Positions 1-9,158 of a DNA stretch of 64,000 bases are shown in pieces. Origin of the DNA: Roseateles koreensis (lineage in GTDB: Bacteria; Pseudomonadota; Gammaproteobacteria; Burkholderiales; Burkholderiaceae_C); assembly GCF_028595305.1 (NCBI RefSeq), contig NZ_JAQQXS010000003.1, positions 186,001 to 250,000 of the forward strand. Direction: 5' to 3'. Positions within the stretch are counted from its first letter, which is position 1; every line of letters begins with the position of its first letter. A model generated the notes under the pieces. The model had not been told where the DNA came from, did not search any database, and saw nothing but the letters and a program-made list of their open reading frames with translations. The position numbers were made by a program, and so were the translations under genes.

Positions 1-488
1 CCACCGGTGAAGTGATGGGTGCCGCCCGCACCTTCGGTGAAGCCATGTTGAAGAGCCAGTTGGGGGCCGGTTCACGCCTGCCCCGCCAGGGCAATGTCTT
101 GATCACCGTGAAAAATGCCGACAAGACGCGTGCCGTGGCTGTGGCCAAGGACCTGCATGCGCTGGGCTTTGGCGTGGTGGCCACCAAGGGAACCGCTGGC
201 GCCATTGCCGAGGCGGGCATTCCGGTTCGTGTGGTCAACAAGGTCAAGGACGGCCGACCGCACATTGTCGACATGATCAAGGGCGGTGAAATCCAGCTGG
301 TGTTCACGACTGTGGACGAAACCCGCGCCGCGATTGCCGACAGCCGCCACATCCGCCAAGCCGCTCTGGCTGCCCGTGTCACTTACTACACGACCATGGC
401 AGGCTGCGAGGCCGCGGTTGAAGGCATGAAACACCAAGACGGTCTGCTGGTGCAATCCCTGCAAGAGTTGCACGCCGAACTGGTCTAA
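1..488 (+). CDS. carB: Carbamoyl-phosphate synthase large subunit, C-terminal part (5' end outside window)
   Basis: This is the 3' end of carB. The reading frame is open from base 3 and encodes the TGEVMG motif at once, then the C-terminal methylglyoxal-synthase-like allosteric domain that binds regulators such as UMP or ornithine in this family. The enzyme makes carbamoyl phosphate from glutamine, bicarbonate and ATP for arginine and pyrimidine synthesis in the cytoplasm. The gene ends in TAA and is followed by a strong hairpin terminator before greA. The order carB-greA is common in Burkholderiales. Only about 162 of roughly 1080 residues are visible, so the ATP-grasp domains lie upstream of the window. 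Confidence 0.95.
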   Translation, partial: TGEVMGAARTFGEAMLKSQLGAGSRLPRQGNVLITVKNADKTRAVAVAKDLHALGFGVVATKGTAGAIAEAGIPVRVVNKVKDGRPHIVDMIKGGEIQLVFTTVDETRAAIADSRHIRQAALAARVTYYTTMAGCEAAVEGMKHQDGLLVQSLQELHAELV

Positions 489-509
489 ACTCCGCATCAA
501 CGAACTCCG

Positions 510-552
510 CCGCCGCAGCCTCATGAGAGGCCGCTGCGGCGGATTCATTTTG
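510..552 (+). terminator. Intrinsic terminator after carB
   Basis: A perfect 10-bp GC-rich stem (510-519 pairing with 533-542) encloses a 13-base loop and is followed by the T-rich stretch ATTCATTTTG. It lies between carB and the greA ribosome binding site, so greA probably depends partly on read-through or on its own promoter. Confidence 0.75.
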
Positions 553-570
553 TCTCTCAAGGTTTACAAC

Positions 571-1047
571 ATGGCCACGATTCCCCTGACTACACGCGGC
601 GCTGAAAAGCTCAAAGAAGAATTGCATCGGCTCAAGAGCGTTGAGCGGCACGCGGTGATCAACGCGATCGCTGAGGCACGCGCGCAAGGTGATTTGTCCG
701 AAAACGCCGAGTACGAAGCCGCCAAAGACAAGCAAGGTTTCATTGAGGGCCGGATCCTGGAAATTGAAGGCAAGCTGGCGGCCGCGCAGATCATCGATCC
801 GGCTTCAGTGGATGCCGGTGGCCGCATCGTCTTCGGCACGACGGTCGATCTGGAAGAAGAAGCCAGTGGTGCAGAAGTCACCTATCAAATCGTTGGTGAC
901 GACGAGGCCGATCTGAAAGTGGGCAAAATTTCCATCAGCTCGCCCATCGCTCGCGCATTGATTGGCAAAGAAGCCGGCGATGTGGCTGAAGTGATGGCGC
1001 CAGGCGGTGTGAAGCGCTACGAAGTGGTGGAAGTTCGCTACGTCTGA
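571..1047 (+). CDS. greA: Transcription elongation factor GreA
   Basis: The product is 158 residues, the exact usual length of GreA. It rescues backtracked RNA polymerase by stimulating cleavage of the transcript 3' end. The N-terminal coiled coil (about residues 1-75) carries the acidic tip segment [15 protein letters not shown], which is the GreA signature. The C-terminal FKBP-like domain (about 80-158) ends in [11 protein letters not shown]. The ATG at 571 is chosen over the upstream in-frame start at 523 because it gives the standard N-terminus [17 protein letters not shown] and has AAGG (559-562) upstream. The next gene begins 10 bases after its stop, so the two are probably co-transcribed. 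Confidence 0.97.
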   Translation: MATIPLTTRGAEKLKEELHRLKSVERHAVINAIAEARAQGDLSENAEYEAAKDKQGFIEGRILEIEGKLAAAQIIDPASVDAGGRIVFGTTVDLEEEASGAEVTYQIVGDDEADLKVGKISISSPIARALIGKEAGDVAEVMAPGGVKRYEVVEVRYV

Positions 1048-1057
1048 GCCCGCGCTG

Positions 1058-1480
1058 ATGTTGAGTCGTTCGCGCGCCTTGCTCGCGGCCCTCTGGGCTG
1101 GCATGTTGTTGGCTGTGGCTTTTGTGGCCGCACCCAGCGCCTTTGCCGCTTTGGATCGAGCCCAAGCCGGATTGGTGGTGGCTCAATTGTTCGAGAAAGA
1201 AGCTGCGATCAGCCTCGGTGCTGCCTTGCTGCTGATGTTGATGGATCGCCGCTTGGTGCATGGCATCGGCAGCAACGCTTTGTCTGCGGGCTTTCTCTTG
1301 CCGGCTGGCGCCATGTTCTGCACCGTGGCGGGTTACTACGCTTTGCAGCCCATGATGGCGGCCGCCAAGTCGGGGCAGGGCCCTTGGCCTTTTATGGCCC
1401 TGCATGCGATTTCCTTGGGGTTTTTTGGGCTCAAGGGGCTGTTGGTCCTGCTGCTTGCCTGGCGCAGCGGCAAGCACTGA
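1058..1480 (+). CDS. DUF4149 family membrane protein
   Basis: A 140-residue hydrophobic protein with about four membrane helices (roughly residues 5-27, 45-62, 74-98 and 116-136) and a short basic end (WRSGKH). It matches the DUF4149 (TMEM205-like) family, which is regularly found next to greA in betaproteobacteria. No catalytic motif is visible and no function is known. It starts 10 bases after greA, in what looks like a two-gene unit. A minus-strand gene converges on it, with a hairpin in between. Confidence 0.85.
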   Translation: MLSRSRALLAALWAGMLLAVAFVAAPSAFAALDRAQAGLVVAQLFEKEAAISLGAALLLMLMDRRLVHGIGSNALSAGFLLPAGAMFCTVAGYYALQPMMAAAKSGQGPWPFMALHAISLGFFGLKGLLVLLLAWRSGKH

Positions 1481-1504
1481 ACGGCCCGAGTCGTGATGTG
1501 GATA

Positions 1505-1530
1505 TGAAAAAGCCGCTCAATGAGCGGCTG
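1505..1530 (-). terminator. Intrinsic terminator after yhbY
   Basis: The inverted repeat AGCCGCT-loop-AGCGGCT (within 1511-1529) is followed on the minus strand by TTTTTCATATC. It terminates yhbY. On the plus strand the tail is only GGGTTTC, so termination of the greA unit is weaker. Confidence 0.7.
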
Positions 1531-1575
1531 GGTTTCAAGTCACGCAGATGCGTATAGAAAAAGTTGGGATAAGCT

Positions 1576-2046
1576 TTAATCCTGAACCAATTTCTTGACG
1601 CTGGTAATGCGGCGTTTGGCGCGCTTGATTTCACCGCCTTGGGCCACACGTTCGTTGCCCAGCACACGCAGCTTCTTGACTTGCGGGCGATGGTTGCCGC
1701 TCTTGGAGAACTTGACGATCTTCACCACGCGAGGCGCACCCTTGCTGTCGCGCTCTTCCGATTCTTTCTCGGGAATGGGGCGCCAGATCACCAGCAGTTT
1801 GCCGATGTGCTGAATGGGGGCGGCATCCAGTTCGCCACACAGCGAGGCAAAAATGCCTTCGCGGTTGGCGCGGTCGTCAGAGAACACGCGCACTTTGATC
1901 AGGCCATGGGCCTTCAGTGCAGCGTCGACTTCTTTGACGACGTTGGGGGTCATTCCATCCGCGCCAATCAACACGACGGGGTCGAGGTGATGGGCTTCGG
2001 AGCGTTTTTCCTTGCGCTGGGCAGGGTTGAGTTGAATCGCAGGCAT
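1576..2046 (-). CDS. yhbY: YhbY/CRM-domain RNA-binding protein with basic C-terminal extension
   Basis: The product is 156 residues. Residues 1-95 form a CRS1-YhbY (CRM) RNA-binding domain ([20 protein letters not shown], then a helix ending near [11 protein letters not shown]), the family associated with 50S ribosome assembly. E. coli YhbY is about 97 residues; here a lysine/arginine-rich extension of about 60 residues follows, probably disordered and RNA-binding. The ATG at 2046 is chosen because it gives the family N-terminus; the frame stays open upstream but encodes an unrelated hydrophobic stretch. It is divergent from rlmE, another 50S maturation gene, with 31 bases between the starts. 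Confidence 0.92.
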   Translation of the reverse strand: MPAIQLNPAQRKEKRSEAHHLDPVVLIGADGMTPNVVKEVDAALKAHGLIKVRVFSDDRANREGIFASLCGELDAAPIQHIGKLLVIWRPIPEKESEERDSKGAPRVVKIVKFSKSGNHRPQVKKLRVLGNERVAQGGEIKRAKRRITSVKKLVQD

Positions 2047-2077
2047 ACGCGTATTATCCGTGCAACATGAGTCAAAC

Positions 2078-2764
2078 ATGAAGATCAAAACAAAAAGCAA
2101 GAAACTAAACAAGACGTGGTTGCACGATCACATCAATGATCCTTACGTCAAGATGGCCCAAAGAGATGGCTATCGGGCTCGCGCAGCCTATAAATTGAAG
2201 GAAATTGACGAAGAATTGAAGTTGGTGCGGCCCGGCCAGGTGGTGGTCGACCTGGGCGCCTCGCCGGGGGCGTGGAGCCAATATCTTCGGCGTTGCTTTG
2301 CCCCCAAGGAGGCTGGCACGGGTGGCGCGGCGGTCGGCCAACTCAATGGCACCATCATCAGCCTTGATTTGTTGCCCTGCGAGCCTATTGAGGGCGTGCA
2401 ATTCCTTCAAGGCGACTTCCAGGATGAGGCTGTTTTGAAGGCGCTGGAAGACGCGCTGGGCGGGCGCGCCGTTGATTTGGTGGTGTCCGACATGGCGCCC
2501 AATCTCTCCGGCATTGAAAGCTCGGATGCTGCTCGGATTGCGGGTTTGGTCGAACTGGCGATCGACTTCGCGCAGCATCACCTGAAGCCAGAGGGCGCCT
2601 TGGTGACCAAGGTGTTTCATGGCAGCGGCTACACGCAGTTGGTGGAATTGTTCAAGGCCACTTTCAAGAAGGTCAAGCCGATCAAACCCAAAGCCTCGCG
2701 CGACCGGTCCTCGGAAACTTTTTTGATCGGCATCGGCCTGAAGTCGCCGACGCGTGGGCGGTAA
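2078..2764 (+). CDS. rlmE: 23S rRNA (uridine-2'-O-)-methyltransferase RlmE (FtsJ/RrmJ)
   Basis: The product is 228 residues. It 2'-O-methylates U2552 of 23S rRNA in the ribosomal A loop, late in 50S assembly, using S-adenosylmethionine. The Rossmann SAM motif [13 protein letters not shown] is at 56-68. The K-D-K-E catalytic tetrad is present as K39, D138 (SDMAPN), K178 (VTKVFHG) and E213 (SSETF). The ATG at 2078 (MKIKTKSKK) fits the family; an in-frame GTG at 2060 would add six residues and is less likely. It is divergent from yhbY and upstream of ftsH, the same rlmE-ftsH order seen in many proteobacteria. Confidence 0.96.
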   Translation: MKIKTKSKKLNKTWLHDHINDPYVKMAQRDGYRARAAYKLKEIDEELKLVRPGQVVVDLGASPGAWSQYLRRCFAPKEAGTGGAAVGQLNGTIISLDLLPCEPIEGVQFLQGDFQDEAVLKALEDALGGRAVDLVVSDMAPNLSGIESSDAARIAGLVELAIDFAQHHLKPEGALVTKVFHGSGYTQLVELFKATFKKVKPIKPKASRDRSSETFLIGIGLKSPTRGR

Positions 2765-2948
2765 ACCGCTACGGCCCGGCAAAAGTCGGCTGTTTCTAGG
2801 GGTTTGCCCACAAGGTAAAAGCAGCTTCAGCCCTTGACTGCAATAGAATCAACCCCATATGCCGTGCATAGAGCAGCAAAGCGTGTAGGTGTGACAGCTT
2901 GCGCGCGTGCAAAACTGCAAACGGGCCGAATTGAATGAAGGAGTCGCG

Positions 2949-4853
2949 GTGAACAATCAGTGGTTCTCGAAGGTGGCTGTATGGATAGTGATCGCCTTGG
3001 TGCTGTTCACTGTCTTCAAACAGTTCGATCGAGGTGCAAGCCAAGGCAATCAGCTTGGATATTCGGAATTTCTTGACGAAGTTCAGGCGCACCGCATCAA
3101 GTCCGTCACTCTGCAAGAGGGTGGCGCGGGTACCGACATCTTGGCTGAAACCAACGATGGCAAGAAGTTGCGCGTGACTGCCACCTACCTTGACCGCGGT
3201 CTGGTGGGTGACCTGCGCAACGCGGGTGTCAAATTTGATGTGAAGCCGCGTGAAGAGCCCTCGTTCCTGATCAATATGCTGATCAGCTGGGGTCCCATGC
3301 TGCTCCTGATCGGCGTGTGGGTCTACTTCATGCGTCAGATGCAGGGCGGTGGAAAAGGGGGGGCGTTCAGCTTTGGCAAGTCCAAAGCACGTATGCTGGA
3401 CGAGGCCAACAACACCACGACCTTTGCCGATGTGGCTGGTTGTGACGAGGCCAAGGAAGAAGTCAAGGAATTGGTCGACTTCCTGAAAGACCCGCAAAAA
3501 TTCCAGAAGCTGGGTGGCCGTATTCCGCGCGGGGTGTTACTGGTTGGCCCTCCGGGTACCGGCAAGACCTTGCTTGCCAAGGCCATCGCCGGCGAAGCCA
3601 AGGTGCCGTTTTTCTCGATCTCGGGTTCTGATTTCGTTGAAATGTTTGTTGGCGTGGGCGCAGCCCGTGTCCGTGACATGTTCGAGCAAGCCAAGAAGAG
3701 TGCGCCCTGCATCATCTTCGTGGACGAAATCGACGCGGTCGGTCGCCATCGCGGTGCTGGCCTGGGCGGCGGTAACGACGAGCGTGAGCAGACCCTCAAC
3801 CAGATGCTGGTGGAGATGGATGGCTTCGAAACCAATCTGGGCGTGATCGTCATGGCGGCGACCAACCGCCCCGACATCCTGGATCCGGCGCTGCTACGCC
3901 CCGGTCGTTTCGACCGTCAGGTTTATGTGACCCTGCCTGATGTGCGTGGCCGTGAGCAAATCCTCAATGTGCACATGCGCAAGGTGCCTGTGGGGCAGGA
4001 CATTCGCGCTGACATCCTGGCACGTGGGACGCCCGGCTTCTCGGGCGCTGACTTGGCCAATCTGGTCAATGAAGCCGCGCTGTTTGCTGCTCGCCGCAGT
4101 GGTCGTGTGGTCGAGATGAATGACTTTGAAAAGGCCAAAGACAAGATCATGATGGGCCCTGAGCGGAAGTCCATGATCATGCCCGAGGAAGAGCGCAAGA
4201 ACACGGCCTATCACGAGGCGGGTCATGCCTTGGTTGCGCGCTTGATGCCCAAGACCGATCCGGTGCACAAGGTCACGGTGATCCCGCGTGGCCGTGCGTT
4301 GGGCGTGACCATGCAATTGCCCGAGGGTGATCGTTACAGCCTCGATAAAGAGCGCATGCTGTCGACCATCTCGGTGTTGTTTGGTGGCCGCATCGCTGAA
4401 GAAGTGTTCATGAACCAGATGACCACGGGTGCCTCCAATGACTTCGAACGCGCCACCTCGATCGCTCGCGACATGGTGACCCGTTACGGCATGACCGATG
4501 AGTTGGGCCCGATGGTGTATTCGGAAAACGAGGGCGAGGTGTTCCTGGGCCGCTCGGTGACCAAAACCACCAGCATGTCTGAAGAAACCATGCGCAAGGT
4601 CGACTTGGTTATCCGCCGCATCATTGACGAGCAATACGGCATTGCTCGCAAACTGATCGAAGACAATCAAGACAAGATGCATGCGATGGCCAAGGCCTTG
4701 CTCGAGTTTGAGACCATTGATGCGGATCAAATCGAAGACATCATGTCGGGCAAGCCGCCCCGCTTGCCCAAGGATTGGACCCTTCCAGCCGGTGGCAAGT
4801 CGGACGGCACGCCGCCTCCGGTGAAGCCGGACGGCGCACCCGCCGCGGCCTGA
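2949..4853 (+). CDS. ftsH: ATP-dependent zinc metalloprotease FtsH
   Basis: The product is 634 residues. FtsH is a membrane-anchored AAA+ protease that degrades unassembled membrane proteins and regulators such as LpxC. There are two N-terminal membrane helices (about 8-24 and 107-126). The Walker A GPPGTGKT is at 200-207, Walker [11 protein letters not shown] near 254-263, the SRH region around [20 protein letters not shown], and the zinc motif HEAGH at 422-426. The GTG start at 2949 is chosen because AAGGAG lies 6 bases upstream and it gives the family N-terminus [11 protein letters not shown]; an upstream in-frame start at 2907 lacks a site. The C-terminus is rich in proline and glycine, as usual in Burkholderiales. 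Confidence 0.97.
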   Translation: MNNQWFSKVAVWIVIALVLFTVFKQFDRGASQGNQLGYSEFLDEVQAHRIKSVTLQEGGAGTDILAETNDGKKLRVTATYLDRGLVGDLRNAGVKFDVKPREEPSFLINMLISWGPMLLLIGVWVYFMRQMQGGGKGGAFSFGKSKARMLDEANNTTTFADVAGCDEAKEEVKELVDFLKDPQKFQKLGGRIPRGVLLVGPPGTGKTLLAKAIAGEAKVPFFSISGSDFVEMFVGVGAARVRDMFEQAKKSAPCIIFVDEIDAVGRHRGAGLGGGNDEREQTLNQMLVEMDGFETNLGVIVMAATNRPDILDPALLRPGRFDRQVYVTLPDVRGREQILNVHMRKVPVGQDIRADILARGTPGFSGADLANLVNEAALFAARRSGRVVEMNDFEKAKDKIMMGPERKSMIMPEEERKNTAYHEAGHALVARLMPKTDPVHKVTVIPRGRALGVTMQLPEGDRYSLDKERMLSTISVLFGGRIAEEVFMNQMTTGASNDFERATSIARDMVTRYGMTDELGPMVYSENEGEVFLGRSVTKTTSMSEETMRKVDLVIRRIIDEQYGIARKLIEDNQDKMHAMAKALLEFETIDADQIEDIMSGKPPRLPKDWTLPAGGKSDGTPPPVKPDGAPAAA

Positions 4854-4873
4854 TCTTCCGCCTCGGATTCAAG

Positions 4874-4906
4874 GGCCAGTCTGCACAGACTGGCCTTTTC
4901 TTTTTT
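4874..4906 (+). terminator. Intrinsic terminator after ftsH
   Basis: A perfect 10-bp stem (GGCCAGTCTG at 4874-4883 with CAGACTGGCC at 4886-4895) is followed by TTTTCTTTTTT. The tight hairpin and long T run make this a textbook factor-independent terminator, placed just before folP. Confidence 0.88.
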
Positions 4907-4919
4907 ACGGCACGTTTTC

Positions 4920-5786
4920 ATGGCCTGGCAAACGACACGCTTTCAAATCAACCTCGACCGTCCGCGCGTCATGGGCATCGTGAATGTGACACCCGATTCG
5001 TTCTCCGACGGTGGGCATTACGCGAATACCGGTTCAGCCATTGCACACTGCGAGCGCCTAGTCGCTGAGGGGGCTGACATTCTGGACATTGGCGGGGAGT
5101 CGAGCCGGCCGGGTGCGAGCACCTTAACCGCTGACGAGGAGTGGTCCCGCTTGGCGCCGGTGCTGCAAGCGGCGTTGACGATGGCGGTGCCGGTTTCTGT
5201 CGATACGTGCAAGCCCGAGGTGATGCGCCGGGCTTTGGATATTGGCGTCGACATCATCAATGACATCCATGCCTTTCGTTCAGCCGAGTCAATGGCTGTC
5301 ATCACTGCAACAGCCACCGGTGCGGGTTTGTGTGCCATGCACATGCGCGGAGACGCCGCCACCATGCACCAACTCACCGGCTACGTCGACGTGGTCGCTG
5401 AGGTGTCGAGTTTCTTGGCTGAGCGTGCCTTGGCCTTGCGCGTGGCGGGCATTGCCGCAGAGCGCATCGTGCTGGATCCGGGCTACGGTTTTGCAAAGAC
5501 GACAGCGCAGAATTTCGAGTTGCTAAATCGGCAAAGCGAGTTGCTGCATTTGGGCTATCCCTTGCTTGTGGGATGGTCGCGCAAGCGCTCGCTGGGTGAT
5601 GTAGTCGGGCGCCCCGTTGATCAGCGCTTGTCCGCAAGTTTGGCGGCCGGGTTGTTAGCCTTGGTGCGGGGTGCAGCCGTTTTGCGGGTTCATGATGTGG
5701 CCGCCACCGTGGACGCGGTCAAGGTGTTTCAGGCGACAACGAAGCCGTGGGATGGGTCAGAGCCTGGTGCGCAAGGCGTGTCATGA
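4920..5786 (+). CDS. folP: Dihydropteroate synthase
   Basis: The product is 288 residues. It condenses p-aminobenzoate with dihydropterin pyrophosphate in folate synthesis and is the sulfonamide target. Family motifs are clear: VMGIVNVTPDSFSDGG near residues 17-32, DIGGESSRPGAS near 57-68, and GWSRKRSLG near the C-terminus for pterin and phosphate binding. The TIM-barrel length is normal. The start lies 14 bases after the ftsH terminator run, with no strong Shine-Dalgarno site, so a promoter inside the ftsH 3' region is possible. The ftsH-folP-glmM order is conserved across proteobacteria. Confidence 0.96.
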   Translation: MAWQTTRFQINLDRPRVMGIVNVTPDSFSDGGHYANTGSAIAHCERLVAEGADILDIGGESSRPGASTLTADEEWSRLAPVLQAALTMAVPVSVDTCKPEVMRRALDIGVDIINDIHAFRSAESMAVITATATGAGLCAMHMRGDAATMHQLTGYVDVVAEVSSFLAERALALRVAGIAAERIVLDPGYGFAKTTAQNFELLNRQSELLHLGYPLLVGWSRKRSLGDVVGRPVDQRLSASLAAGLLALVRGAAVLRVHDVAATVDAVKVFQATTKPWDGSEPGAQGVS

Positions 5787-5836
5787 ACTTGGCCGACAAT
5801 GTTCGCTAGCAGTCAATCTTCAGGAGTATGTGTTCT

Positions 5837-7168
5837 ATGAGCCGTAAGTTTTTTGGCACTGACGGGATTCGCGGTACGGTGGGCCAATCGCCTATCACGC
5901 CGGATTTCATGCTTCGACTCGGGCACGCGGTGGGCCAGGTGTTGCGCAAAAAGGGCGGCCGCCCGAGCGTGCTGATTGGCAAGGACACGCGGATTTCTGG
6001 CTACATGATCGAATCCGCGCTGGAGGCTGGCTTTGCCTCGGCGGGTGTTGATGTCTTGCTGACCGGCCCGTTGCCAACGCCGGGCGTTGCCTATCTCACC
6101 CGGGCATTGCGCCAAGACCTTGGGGTGGTGATCAGTGCCTCGCACAACCCGTTTGCCGACAATGGCATCAAGTTCTTTTCAGCACGCGGCGAGAAGTTGC
6201 CCGACGCTTGGGAGCTGGCGGTTGAGGCTGCCTTGGAGGACGCACCTTCATGGATCGATTCGGCCAATCTGGGCCGAGCGCGCCGCATTGCCGATGCGCG
6301 TGGGCGTTACATCGAGTTCTGCAAAAACAGCTTCGGCTCTGATCTGACTCTCAAAGGTTTGAAGATCGTGGTGGACGCGGCCAATGGCGCGGCCTATCAC
6401 GTGGCGCCTGATGTGTTTCATGAACTGGGTGCTGAAGTTATTTCCATAGGCTGTAGCCCGGACGGCTTCAATATCAATGCCGGTTTCGGCGCGACATCAC
6501 CGGCCGCTCTGGTTGCGGCGGTCAGGGAGCATGGCGCCCATTACGGTGTGGCCTTGGATGGCGACGCCGACCGCCTGCAGTTGGTGGATGCACAGGGCCG
6601 CCTCTACAACGGTGACGAGTTGCTTTACGTGATGGTGGCCGACCGCCTGGGTCAGGGTTTGCGGGTGCCAGGGGCCGTGGGCACCTTGATGACCAATATG
6701 GCAGTGGAGTTGGCGCTCAAGGCCTTGGACGTCGAGTTCGTGCGCGCCAAGGTGGGTGACCGCTATGTGCTGGAGGAGTTGAACGCCCGGGGCTGGGAGT
6801 TGGGCGGGGAAGGCTCAGGCCATTTGCTGGCACTCGATAAGCACACCACCGGCGACGGCATCGTCAGCGCCTTGCTGATTCTGCAATCCATCAGCCGCAC
6901 CGGTCGGTCCTTGGCGGAGCAATTAGAGCCCGTTCAGTTATTTCCGCAAACCATGATCAATGTGCGTTTGCAGGCGGGGCAAGATTGGAAGAGCAACCCG
7001 CGCTTGGCTCAAGAACAAGCTGAAGTGACGGCCGAACTGACGGGACGGGGCCGCGTGTTGATCCGCGCTTCCGGAACGGAGCCGCTATTGCGCGTGATGG
7101 TGGAGGCCAGCGACGCCGCCGTGGCCAAGCAATGTGCCGAGCGTTTGGTCCGGGCGGTGAATGCCTGA
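5837..7168 (+). CDS. glmM: Phosphoglucosamine mutase
   Basis: The product is 443 residues. It converts glucosamine-6-phosphate to glucosamine-1-phosphate for peptidoglycan and LPS. The N-terminus [12 protein letters not shown] is diagnostic. The phosphorylated serine is S102 in ISASHNP, and the metal loop DGDADR follows in the third domain. [12 protein letters not shown] near the C-terminus binds the sugar phosphate. The ATG at 5837 is chosen over 5828 because AGGAG (5822-5826) is 10 bases from the former but only one base from the latter. It is followed by a strong bidirectional terminator. Confidence 0.97.
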   Translation: MSRKFFGTDGIRGTVGQSPITPDFMLRLGHAVGQVLRKKGGRPSVLIGKDTRISGYMIESALEAGFASAGVDVLLTGPLPTPGVAYLTRALRQDLGVVISASHNPFADNGIKFFSARGEKLPDAWELAVEAALEDAPSWIDSANLGRARRIADARGRYIEFCKNSFGSDLTLKGLKIVVDAANGAAYHVAPDVFHELGAEVISIGCSPDGFNINAGFGATSPAALVAAVREHGAHYGVALDGDADRLQLVDAQGRLYNGDELLYVMVADRLGQGLRVPGAVGTLMTNMAVELALKALDVEFVRAKVGDRYVLEELNARGWELGGEGSGHLLALDKHTTGDGIVSALLILQSISRTGRSLAEQLEPVQLFPQTMINVRLQAGQDWKSNPRLAQEQAEVTAELTGRGRVLIRASGTEPLLRVMVEASDAAVAKQCAERLVRAVNA

Positions 7169-7194
7169 TTGTTGTAAGCGCTGGATCTGAAAAA

Positions 7195-7228
7195 TAAAAG
7201 CCACTGGAATGCTCGCCAGTGGCTTTTT
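7195..7228. terminator. Bidirectional terminator between glmM and the fasciclin gene
   Basis: The stem AGCCACTGG/CCAGTGGCT (about 7199-7224) is flanked by AAAATAAAA on the left and TTTTTTT on the right, so each strand reads hairpin plus T run. It serves glmM (plus) and the converging fasciclin gene (minus). Confidence 0.85.
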
Positions 7229-7284
7229 TTGTACAGATGCCCGCCTGCCTGCTTGCGTCAGACGCCAGACATCTGTGCAGTGCT

Positions 7285-7788
7285 TTACTTCTTGGCCGGC
7301 ATCAAAACGCGGTCGATCACATGGGCCACACCGTTGGTGGCGACCAGGTCGGTCTGCTGCACCACAGCGTCTTCAACCGTGAGGAAGGTGCCCGCGCGGG
7401 CCGTGGCAATGGTGGCGCCGTTCAGGGTCTTGACGGTTCCGTTCTGGAAATCCGACCCGAGCATCTTGCCCTGGAAGATATGGTAGTTCAGCACCGCCTT
7501 CAATTGGGCGGGGTTCTGGCTCAAGGCGTCTAGCGCTTGGGCCGGTACCGCTTTAAATGCATCGTCTGACGGAGCCAGAACGGTCAGCGGGCCAGCACCA
7601 TTGAGGCTGTCTCGCAGGCCGGCTTGTTCGATCAGACGATTGAAGGTGCTGAGTTGACTTTGACGGGCCAGGGTCTCAGCCAGCGTGGTGGGGGCTGGGG
7701 GTACGGGAGTGGTGGCGCAGGCGCTCAGGCCTGCAATCAAAAGAATGGAGCTGTACAAGGCCAAGTTGCGGCGCACGGCGTTCATCAT
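7285..7788 (-). CDS. Fasciclin (FAS1) domain lipoprotein
   Basis: The product is 167 residues. It has a signal peptide with a lipobox ending GLSAC (cysteine near residue 24), then a proline/threonine-rich spacer, then one FAS1 domain (about residues 40-165) with the typical H1 segment LTVLAPSDDAFKAVP and the H2-like end VAHVIDRVLMP. FAS1 proteins are secreted or surface proteins linked to adhesion, but no specific role can be assigned. The ATG at 7788, with AGGGGA upstream, is preferred to the TTG at 7794. It is divergent from pstS; whether it shares phosphate control is open, since the Pho box is oriented toward pstS. Confidence 0.88.
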   Translation of the reverse strand: MMNAVRRNLALYSSILLIAGLSACATTPVPPAPTTLAETLARQSQLSTFNRLIEQAGLRDSLNGAGPLTVLAPSDDAFKAVPAQALDALSQNPAQLKAVLNYHIFQGKMLGSDFQNGTVKTLNGATIATARAGTFLTVEDAVVQQTDLVATNGVAHVIDRVLMPAKK

Positions 7789-7914
7789 CGTCAAATCCCC
7801 TTGAAAATTTTGGATGGCGAGAGCTTATGCAGACAATGTGACGCTTCAATGAATGAATTGTGTCCATCCTTTTGACTGTAATATTTGACCCTCCGGCGTT
7901 TGTCATGTCGGAAT

Positions 7915-7960
7915 GTGTCACGGTAGCGTCATATTTGGGTCATAGGATGCGTCCTAACGT
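7915..7960 (+). promoter_or_regulatory. Pho box (three units) and -10 element of the pst operon
   Basis: Three 7-bp direct repeats, GTGTCAC (7915-7921), GCGTCAT (7926-7932) and GGGTCAT (7937-7943), are spaced exactly 11 bp apart. This is the arrangement of PhoB-binding half-sites in place of a -35 element. A fair -10 candidate, TAACGT (7955-7960), lies 11 bases further on. A further TTGTCAT (7900-7906) lies upstream but out of phase. The site is about 25-70 bases before the pstS start, which fits PhoB activation under phosphate starvation. Confidence 0.75.
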
Positions 7961-7985
7961 TAACCCTCATCGTGATAGGTCGCTC

Positions 7986-9026
7986 ATGAAAATTGCTCAC
8001 GTTCGTACAGGTCTTGTCTTCGCGGCAGCCTTGGCTGTTGTGTCGGTGGTTCAGGCGCAAGATGTGACTGGTGCCGGTGCATCGTTTCCTGCGCCTGTGT
8101 ATGCCAAGTGGGCAGATGCCTACAACAAGGCCAGCGGCGCTCGAATCAATTACCAGTCTGTTGGCTCGGGCGCAGGGATCAAGCAAATCAAAGCCAAGAC
8201 GGTCGATTTCGGTGCCTCCGACGCGCCGTTGAAGGACGATGAGTTGGCCAAAGACGGCCTGATCCAGTTCCCGACCGTGATCGGTGGCGTGGTGCCCGTT
8301 GTCAATATCAAGGGCATCAATGCCGGCCAGTTGCGTGTGACCGGCCAAGTGTTGGGCGACATCTACCTGGGCAAAATCGCCAAGTGGAATGATGCCGCGC
8401 TGACGGCCTTGAATCCAGGTTTGCCTTTGCCGGATGCAGCCATCGCCGTGGTTCGCCGCGCTGACGGTTCGGGCACCAGCTTCTTGTTCACCAACTATCT
8501 CTCCAAGGTGAATGCAGACTGGAAGGCCAAGGTGGGTGAGGGCACGGCAGTGAACTGGCCCACGGGTGCGGGTGGCAAGGGCAATGAGGGCGTATCGTCC
8601 TATGTTCAGCGCCTGCCGAACTCCATCGGCTATGTTGAATACGCTTACGCCAAGCAGAACAAAATGTCGTTTGTGCTGATGCGCAACCAGGCTGGCGCAT
8701 TCGTGGCCCCCAATGACGATGCATTCAAGGCCGCTGCAGCAGGTGCCGAGTGGGCCAAGAGCTTCTACCAAGTGTTGACCGAGCAGCCCGGCAAGGACAG
8801 TTGGCCCATCACCGGCGCGACCTTCATCTTGATGCACAAGCAACAAGACAAGCCCGCTGCTGCAGTGAGCACGCTGAAGTTCTTCGATTGGGCGTACACC
8901 AACGGCGACAAAATTGCTGACGAGCTTGACTACGTGGCCTTGCCCGCCGCTGTCAAAGAGTTGATTCACAAGCAGTGGGCCGCCAATCTGAAGGACGCTT
9001 CGGGCAAAGCGATTTCCTACAAGTAA
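7986..9026 (+). CDS. pstS: Phosphate ABC transporter substrate-binding protein PstS
   Basis: The product is 346 residues. It is the periplasmic phosphate-binding protein of the high-affinity Pst transporter. A signal peptide (residues 1-24, cleavage after VQA) precedes the mature DVTGAGASFPAPVYAKW, the PstS signature. The phosphate-binding segments SVGSGAGIKQ, FGASDAPL and RRADGSGTSFLF are intact. The ATG at 7986 is chosen because it starts right at a signal peptide; the frame is open back to 7860 but that part overlaps the Pho box. It is first of the pst-pho gene set and separated from pstC by 132 bases, so it is often expressed in excess. Confidence 0.97.
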   Translation: MKIAHVRTGLVFAAALAVVSVVQAQDVTGAGASFPAPVYAKWADAYNKASGARINYQSVGSGAGIKQIKAKTVDFGASDAPLKDDELAKDGLIQFPTVIGGVVPVVNIKGINAGQLRVTGQVLGDIYLGKIAKWNDAALTALNPGLPLPDAAIAVVRRADGSGTSFLFTNYLSKVNADWKAKVGEGTAVNWPTGAGGKGNEGVSSYVQRLPNSIGYVEYAYAKQNKMSFVLMRNQAGAFVAPNDDAFKAAAAGAEWAKSFYQVLTEQPGKDSWPITGATFILMHKQQDKPAAAVSTLKFFDWAYTNGDKIADELDYVALPAAVKELIHKQWAANLKDASGKAISYK

Positions 9027-9158
9027 TCGTGGACTGGGGCGAGAGCATTGGTGTTCTTGCTCAACCGGAATTCGGGTCGGCCGTGTGAGTGGCTGCCCGG
9101 ATTTCGCCGCGTCATCGGTCTGTAATTCCATTTTCAACGCATCGCCTGCGGAGGCCCT

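Noticed and set aside
7929-9137. 402-residue open frame opposite pstS
   Set aside because: Antisense shadow with the same His/Gln/Arg-rich composition; pstS with signal peptide is the real gene.
9027-9158. Possible hairpin between pstS and pstC
   Set aside because: The inverted repeat has several mismatches and no T run; not strong enough to call a terminator or attenuator.
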